Source: an uncultured Flammeovirgaceae bacterium (GTDB lineage: Bacteria > Bacteroidota > Bacteroidia > Cytophagales > Cyclobacteriaceae). From it: a DNA stretch of 39,248 bases. The stretch spans positions 1 to 39,248 of the forward strand of contig CAJXAT010000007.1 in the NCBI GenBank assembly GCA_913050055.1, read 5' to 3'. Made by a program: the position numbers and the translations under genes. The notes beneath the pieces were generated by a model. It saw only the letters and a program-made list of their open reading frames with translations, did no database searches and was not told where the DNA came from. Each line of letters begins with the position of its first letter. The first letter of the stretch is position 1. This document shows, piece after piece, positions 34,932-39,248 of this stretch.

Positions 34932-37118
34932 TTATTCAATGTTTATTGTAGTTTTCAACTGCGGTGCTCGAGACGAAGACGCGGCAATAATTTCAAATGT
35001 ACCAGGCTCTAGTTTCCAGCTGCCCGATCTTTCATCCCAGAAGGAAAAATCTCTTGAAGTCAATCTAAAAACTACTACCTTCGTCTCATTTGCTGCCAGC
35101 TCAACTTTTCGAAATCCTTTGAGTTCTTTTTTAGGGCGATCAACAGAACATTCAGGATCTCGAACATATAATTGTATTATCTCCTTCCCTCTGATATCGC
35201 TGACATTAGATATACTTACTTTTACAAGCACATCTTCTTCAGAATTAAAGTTTGCTTTAATTGCCCATAATTCATCATATTTAAATTCCGAATAGGAAAG
35301 ACCAAATCCAAATGGATATAAAGGTTCAATGTTCTTTTCCTCATACCACCTATATCCTACAAAAACACCTTCGTCATAAAATATATCATGCACCGGATGA
35401 TCCAGATCAAAGTCAAATTCAAAATCATCATATAGCTCCTCTCCCTCAGGTAGATAAGAATAACCCGGGGAATCTTCAAAACTCTTTTCCATAGTAATTG
35501 GCAGCTTACCCGAAGGGTTAGTAGCCCCACTTACTATTTCTGCAATGGCCTGATTACCTATTTGCCCTGGATACCAGCCGTACAAAATCGCTTCGACATC
35601 ATTATTCCACTGGGACATGTTCTTACCACCACCAGTGTACATGATCACAGTAACCTTATCGTTGAGCTGGGCTAGCCTTTTGATTTCATCATTATCTCTC
35701 GATTTCAAATCAAATGGTACATCTGATCCTTCACTATCATAAGTGTCCACAGTGTAAATGACCATTGATGCATTATGAATTTCTTCATCTGTTGGGGCAC
35801 TGCTGTACCTAACCGCATCACCATACTGACCCCTAAGCGCATCAATCAGGTTCATTTGATCAAATCCAATCACATAGGCGGATCCCCCGCCGACAGCTAA
35901 AGAATCTACACGGTCACCGACCACCTGGATATATTGATCTCCAGTCGGCTTGATTGGCAAGACATCTTCATTCTTTAGTAGTACAGCTCCTTCTCTAGCA
36001 GTCTCAAGAGCTACCTTAACATGCTGATCATAATTGCCCAAAAAATTCAATTCCTTAATAGAAGGCTCTTGCATTTTGTTAGCAAAAATTGTAGTCAAAA
36101 TGTTGATAACCATTGGGTCAATGTCCGCTTCGGTCACCTTTCCCGATTCGATCAGTTTACCTACTTCCTGACGTAAATACTCTTCATGATCATCAGAGCT
36201 ATATACACCATCTTCTGACTCACCGGGCATGTCAAGATCCAAGCCGGAGAGCAAAGCTTCCTCAGCATTCCAAATAGAGAGCCAATCACTAACAACCAAC
36301 CACTTAAATCCCAAATCACCTCTCAATATTTCATTGACCACATATTCGCTTTGAGCAGCGTATTTTCCGTTAACTTGATTGTATGCCGTCATCACACCCA
36401 TTGCACCTGCATTAATTCCAGCTTCGAATCCTGGCATGTAGATTTCTCTTAATGCACGCTCACCCACAATGGAATTTGACGTTCTACGACGAAAATCACT
36501 ATTGTTAGCCACAAAATGTTTGAGTGTAGCTAGTGTACCTGTTTGTTGTAAACCTACAATATAGTTTTCAATCATTCTGGAGACCAGAAATGGATCCTCA
36601 CCAAAATATTCAAAGTTCCTTCCATATTGAGAAATTCTATATATATTCAATCCGGGGCCCAATAAAATTGTAATACCTCCAGCGCGCGCTTCCTCACCAA
36701 TACTTTTTGCATATTGATGGGAAAGCTCCCGATTCCAGGTACTGGCCAGCATGATTGGGGCAGGAAACGCAACTGACTTCTCCAAATGATCCGTGTAATC
36801 AATCAAGCTAATCCCTTGCGTAGCATCAGAAAATCTAATCGGCGGAATACTGTATTTTTCAAATCCTTTGGTGAAAAAAATATCCCGCCCTCCAATCATC
36901 TCTATTTTCTCTTGTAAAGACATCAACTTTACAATGCTGTCTGCTTTATTTCTGGCTATATTGAAGGATACAAGCGGCTTGTAAGGTATGAAGTTTTCTT
37001 CTGCATCGGCTACCCATTGAACTTGTTCCGAACAAGCCGTAAAACAGACTGACAATAAAATTACCAGTATACTTTTTATCGACGTTCCTATATTATTTTC
37101 AAATAGATTAAAATTCAT
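34932..37118 (-). CDS. GH3 beta-glycosidase lipoprotein
   Basis: 728 aa. Lipobox FTAC (Cys29) predicts lipid anchoring. The (beta/alpha)8 domain has STWNRELSHQYAKSIGEEAR, the KHF and NNS substrate residues (LKHFVANNSD) and the nucleophile Asp278 in VVSDW. The second alpha/beta sandwich and a C-terminal fibronectin-type III-like domain (SYSEFKYDELW onward) follow. It removes beta-linked terminal sugars, typically glucose. It is adjacent to a second GH3 upstream, 65 bp away, in the same operon. Confidence 0.93.
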   Translation of the reverse strand: MNFNLFENNIGTSIKSILVILLSVCFTACSEQVQWVADAEENFIPYKPLVSFNIARNKADSIVKLMSLQEKIEMIGGRDIFFTKGFEKYSIPPIRFSDATQGISLIDYTDHLEKSVAFPAPIMLASTWNRELSHQYAKSIGEEARAGGITILLGPGLNIYRISQYGRNFEYFGEDPFLVSRMIENYIVGLQQTGTLATLKHFVANNSDFRRRTSNSIVGERALREIYMPGFEAGINAGAMGVMTAYNQVNGKYAAQSEYVVNEILRGDLGFKWLVVSDWLSIWNAEEALLSGLDLDMPGESEDGVYSSDDHEEYLRQEVGKLIESGKVTEADIDPMVINILTTIFANKMQEPSIKELNFLGNYDQHVKVALETAREGAVLLKNEDVLPIKPTGDQYIQVVGDRVDSLAVGGGSAYVIGFDQMNLIDALRGQYGDAVRYSSAPTDEEIHNASMVIYTVDTYDSEGSDVPFDLKSRDNDEIKRLAQLNDKVTVIMYTGGGKNMSQWNNDVEAILYGWYPGQIGNQAIAEIVSGATNPSGKLPITMEKSFEDSPGYSYLPEGEELYDDFEFDFDLDHPVHDIFYDEGVFVGYRWYEEKNIEPLYPFGFGLSYSEFKYDELWAIKANFNSEEDVLVKVSISNVSDIRGKEIIQLYVRDPECSVDRPKKELKGFRKVELAANETKVVVFRLTSRDFSFWDERSGSWKLEPGTFEIIAASSSRAPQLKTTINIE

Positions 37119-37183
37119 TAATCTCTATATTTTATTTAATCCAATCATTGTAAAATCATCTATCATCTCTGCTTCAAACCTAA

Positions 37184-39248
37184 TCATTGCCACGATATGG
37201 TTTGAGACAATCGAATGTCCGCAGATGAGCTCCCTATCTGTATTTCAAATTGTCCGGGCTGCAAATGCCACATCTTCATGTCTGGATTCCAATATTTGAA
37301 ATCGTCAGAATTTAGCTCAAACGTAATATTTTCACTTTTTGCAGCATCAATTGGCAATCGACTAAATCTCTTGAGTCTCTTAATAGGCTGAATGTGAGTT
37401 GACTTGAGATCTCTGATATACAGTTGTATCACCTCATCGCCACTGACTAAACCTGCGTTGTAAATATCGAAGCTCACCTTGATAACATCATTATTTGCAG
37501 GACTAGAATTTGATATTTTTAAATTAGAGTACTCGAATGAAGTGTAGCTGAGACCATGACCAAATGGAAATAATACTTCACCTTCAAAAAACCAATAAGA
37601 TCGACCTTTGGTAATGTCATAGTCACTTAGAGGTGGTAGATTATTTGTTGACTTATAAAAAGTCACTGGAAGTTTACCACCCGGGTTTGTCTTACCAAAG
37701 AGCACTTCCGCTAGGGCCAATCCACCTGATTGCCCAGGATACCATGCCTCTACAATGGCTGGCACATGATCATCCACCCAGTTGATTGTGAGTGGCATGG
37801 CATTTATCAGCACCACAATTGTTTTTGGGTTGACTGCTTGTACTTTTTTAATCAATTCCAACTGCTTCCCGGGCAGATCCAGTTCTACTCTATCTTCACC
37901 TTCGTTGGCGATAGACAAATTGGTCCCTACAACAACAATCGCCGCATCCGCATTGCCTGCTATAAGAGCAGCCTCTGCTATGGATGCATCTTCATCCAGA
38001 ATCCAGCCTTGATCTTCATTTTCTTCTTCGCTCTTGATAGTAGATATAATATTACATCCTTTGTGATAAATCACCTCAGTTTGAGCACTTACCAAAGAAG
38101 ATATCCCTGTCAATGGACTTATTCGAATGGTGGGATCACCGGCATATCCGCCCAATTCGATTACATCCGCATTGGGCCCAATAACGGCCAATTGTTTGAT
38201 ATCAGTTGACAATGGGAGAGTGTTATCTTCATTTTTGAGTAGTACCATAGATTGACGTGCAGTCTCCAGAGCAAGTTCCTGATGAGCCAGAGACTCGAGC
38301 CTGTCAGAGGAAATCGTATCAAATGGTACACTCCATGGTTGCTCAAATTCGCCAAGTTTAATCCTTACTCTAAATAACCTTTTGACCGCTTTATCGATAT
38401 GAATCTCCTGGACATAGCCCTGGTCAAATCCTTTTTTTAGATAGCTGTCGTACATAAACTCTTCGGTCTCACAGGTCTCACATTCCAAATCTGTTCCGGC
38501 TACTACAGCCATAGCCACAGCCTTTGGTTTGTTAGTCTCGTACTTATGAACGTTAGGTATATCACTGATAGCACCGCAGTCCGAAACTACATAACCTTCA
38601 AAACCCCACTCCTGTCGCAGTACAGAGTCCAGCAGCCATTTATTTACACTAGCTGGTACTCCATTCACGGAATTGTATGCACTCATAACAGATTGTGCTT
38701 GACCCTCAATCAATGCCGCCTTGAAGGAAGGCAAATAATATTCTCTGAGAAACCGCTCTTCTATGTCGGAAGAGCCCGAATGTCTGTTGAACTCACTATT
38801 GTTTGCAACAAAATGCTTGACAGTGGCAACTGCTTGAAGATAGTTATCATCTCTTCCTTGTAATCCCTGAACAAAAGCGACAGCCATTTTGGATAAAAGG
38901 TAAGGATCTTCTGCATAAGACTCCTCATTTCTACCCCATCTTGGGTCTCTGAGTATGTTGATATTGGGAGACCAATATGTAAGTTTCTTTCCATATTCAT
39001 TATGATGAATTCTGGCCTCAGTACCTATGATCTGCGCCATTTGCTGTATGAGTTCAGGGTTCCAGGTTGATCCTAGACCAATGCATTGAGGAAATGATGT
39101 AGCTCTTCCAGCACGAGCCACACCATGTAGGGCTTCATTCCAATAGCCACCATCCATATAGTATGCTTCACCAGATGGTCCAATTTGCTTCCAGTACTCT
39201 TTTTCTTTGTAATCTTTTTGTGAATTCGAAGTGATCTCTTCTCCAACA
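37184..39248 (-). CDS. GH3 beta-glycosidase, N-terminus outside window
   Basis: At least 687 residues; the frame is open to the right edge (30 codons before the Met at 39157), so that Met is internal. DGGYWNEALHGVA and the later TWNPELIQQMAQIIGTEAR are the canonical opening of the barrel. Further motifs are RDPRWGRNEESYAEDP, VKHFVANNSE and the nucleophile Asp in GYVVSDCGA. It ends with the FnIII-like domain. The sequence type is that of beta-glucosidases/xylosidases. It is the first visible gene of the operon, with more genes likely to the right. Confidence 0.94.
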   Translation of the reverse strand, partial: VGEEITSNSQKDYKEKEYWKQIGPSGEAYYMDGGYWNEALHGVARAGRATSFPQCIGLGSTWNPELIQQMAQIIGTEARIHHNEYGKKLTYWSPNINILRDPRWGRNEESYAEDPYLLSKMAVAFVQGLQGRDDNYLQAVATVKHFVANNSEFNRHSGSSDIEERFLREYYLPSFKAALIEGQAQSVMSAYNSVNGVPASVNKWLLDSVLRQEWGFEGYVVSDCGAISDIPNVHKYETNKPKAVAMAVVAGTDLECETCETEEFMYDSYLKKGFDQGYVQEIHIDKAVKRLFRVRIKLGEFEQPWSVPFDTISSDRLESLAHQELALETARQSMVLLKNEDNTLPLSTDIKQLAVIGPNADVIELGGYAGDPTIRISPLTGISSLVSAQTEVIYHKGCNIISTIKSEEENEDQGWILDEDASIAEAALIAGNADAAIVVVGTNLSIANEGEDRVELDLPGKQLELIKKVQAVNPKTIVVLINAMPLTINWVDDHVPAIVEAWYPGQSGGLALAEVLFGKTNPGGKLPVTFYKSTNNLPPLSDYDITKGRSYWFFEGEVLFPFGHGLSYTSFEYSNLKISNSSPANNDVIKVSFDIYNAGLVSGDEVIQLYIRDLKSTHIQPIKRLKRFSRLPIDAAKSENITFELNSDDFKYWNPDMKMWHLQPGQFEIQIGSSSADIRLSQTISWQ

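Overview
The window comes from a moderately AT-rich Bacteroidota genome, most likely a free-living member of Cytophagales. The evidence is a mix of WaaA, a GldL-like membrane protein, many lipoproteins, few Shine-Dalgarno sites, TAnnTTTG-type -7 boxes and a glycan-use locus. No rRNA, tRNA, CRISPR array, insertion sequence or phage gene was seen.

Layout. (1) 1-10.5 kb is housekeeping and miscellaneous: the tail of an NhaC-type antiporter, a DEDDy exonuclease, a cupin, a YigZ/IMPACT gene with a broken 5' end, a TPR-like protein, a GH5 endoglucanase lipoprotein, rsgA and waaA, an ankyrin protein, a low-molecular-weight phosphatase homologue whose nucleophilic Cys is Tyr, a 56-aa GldL-like protein, a secreted heavy-metal-associated protein coupled to a frameshifted outer-membrane barrel, and a Kazal-type inhibitor lipoprotein. 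(2) 10.5-14.0 kb is a divergent oxyR/katG peroxide-defence pair with an operator-like intergenic region and a perfect 17-bp bidirectional terminator. (3) 14.0-15.7 kb encodes a Tat-exported molybdenum sulfite-oxidase-type enzyme and its monohaem cytochrome c.

(4) 15.7-25.5 kb is the most interesting part: two convergent operons that meet on a shared TTAA. The plus-strand arm has SpeD-like AdoMet decarboxylase, a six-helix voltage-gated-type cation channel, a divergent membrane SpeE-like protein and a Tat/lipoprotein FAD amine oxidase. The minus-strand arm has a YbjN/chaperone-like protein, PspA, a 47-aa membrane protein, DUF4178, a Gly/Ser-rich lipoprotein, a duplicated DUF350 membrane protein and a second membrane-anchored SpeE. 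A divergent XRE/S24-like regulator stands upstream. The minus arm resembles E. coli yjfIJKLM-C in content and order. I infer one membrane-stress system combining PspA with aminopropyl/polyamine chemistry at the membrane.

(5) 26-39.2 kb is a one-strand glycan-degradation operon running leftward from the window edge: two GH3 enzymes, a sugar-porter MFS transporter, a divergent GH32-like enzyme, a pectin-acetylesterase/Notum-type esterase, an 869-aa secreted protein with a GH67/GH20b-like N-terminus, and a lipoprotein GH32. It ends in the remnant of a further lipoprotein gene. No SusC/SusD pair is visible inside the window.

Four lesions (a nonsense codon and a frameshift in yigZ, a Cys-to-Tyr change in the phosphatase, and a frameshift in the barrel gene) lie within about 8 kb. 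They may mean real gene decay or sequence error. Many genes appear to start with TTG or GTG.
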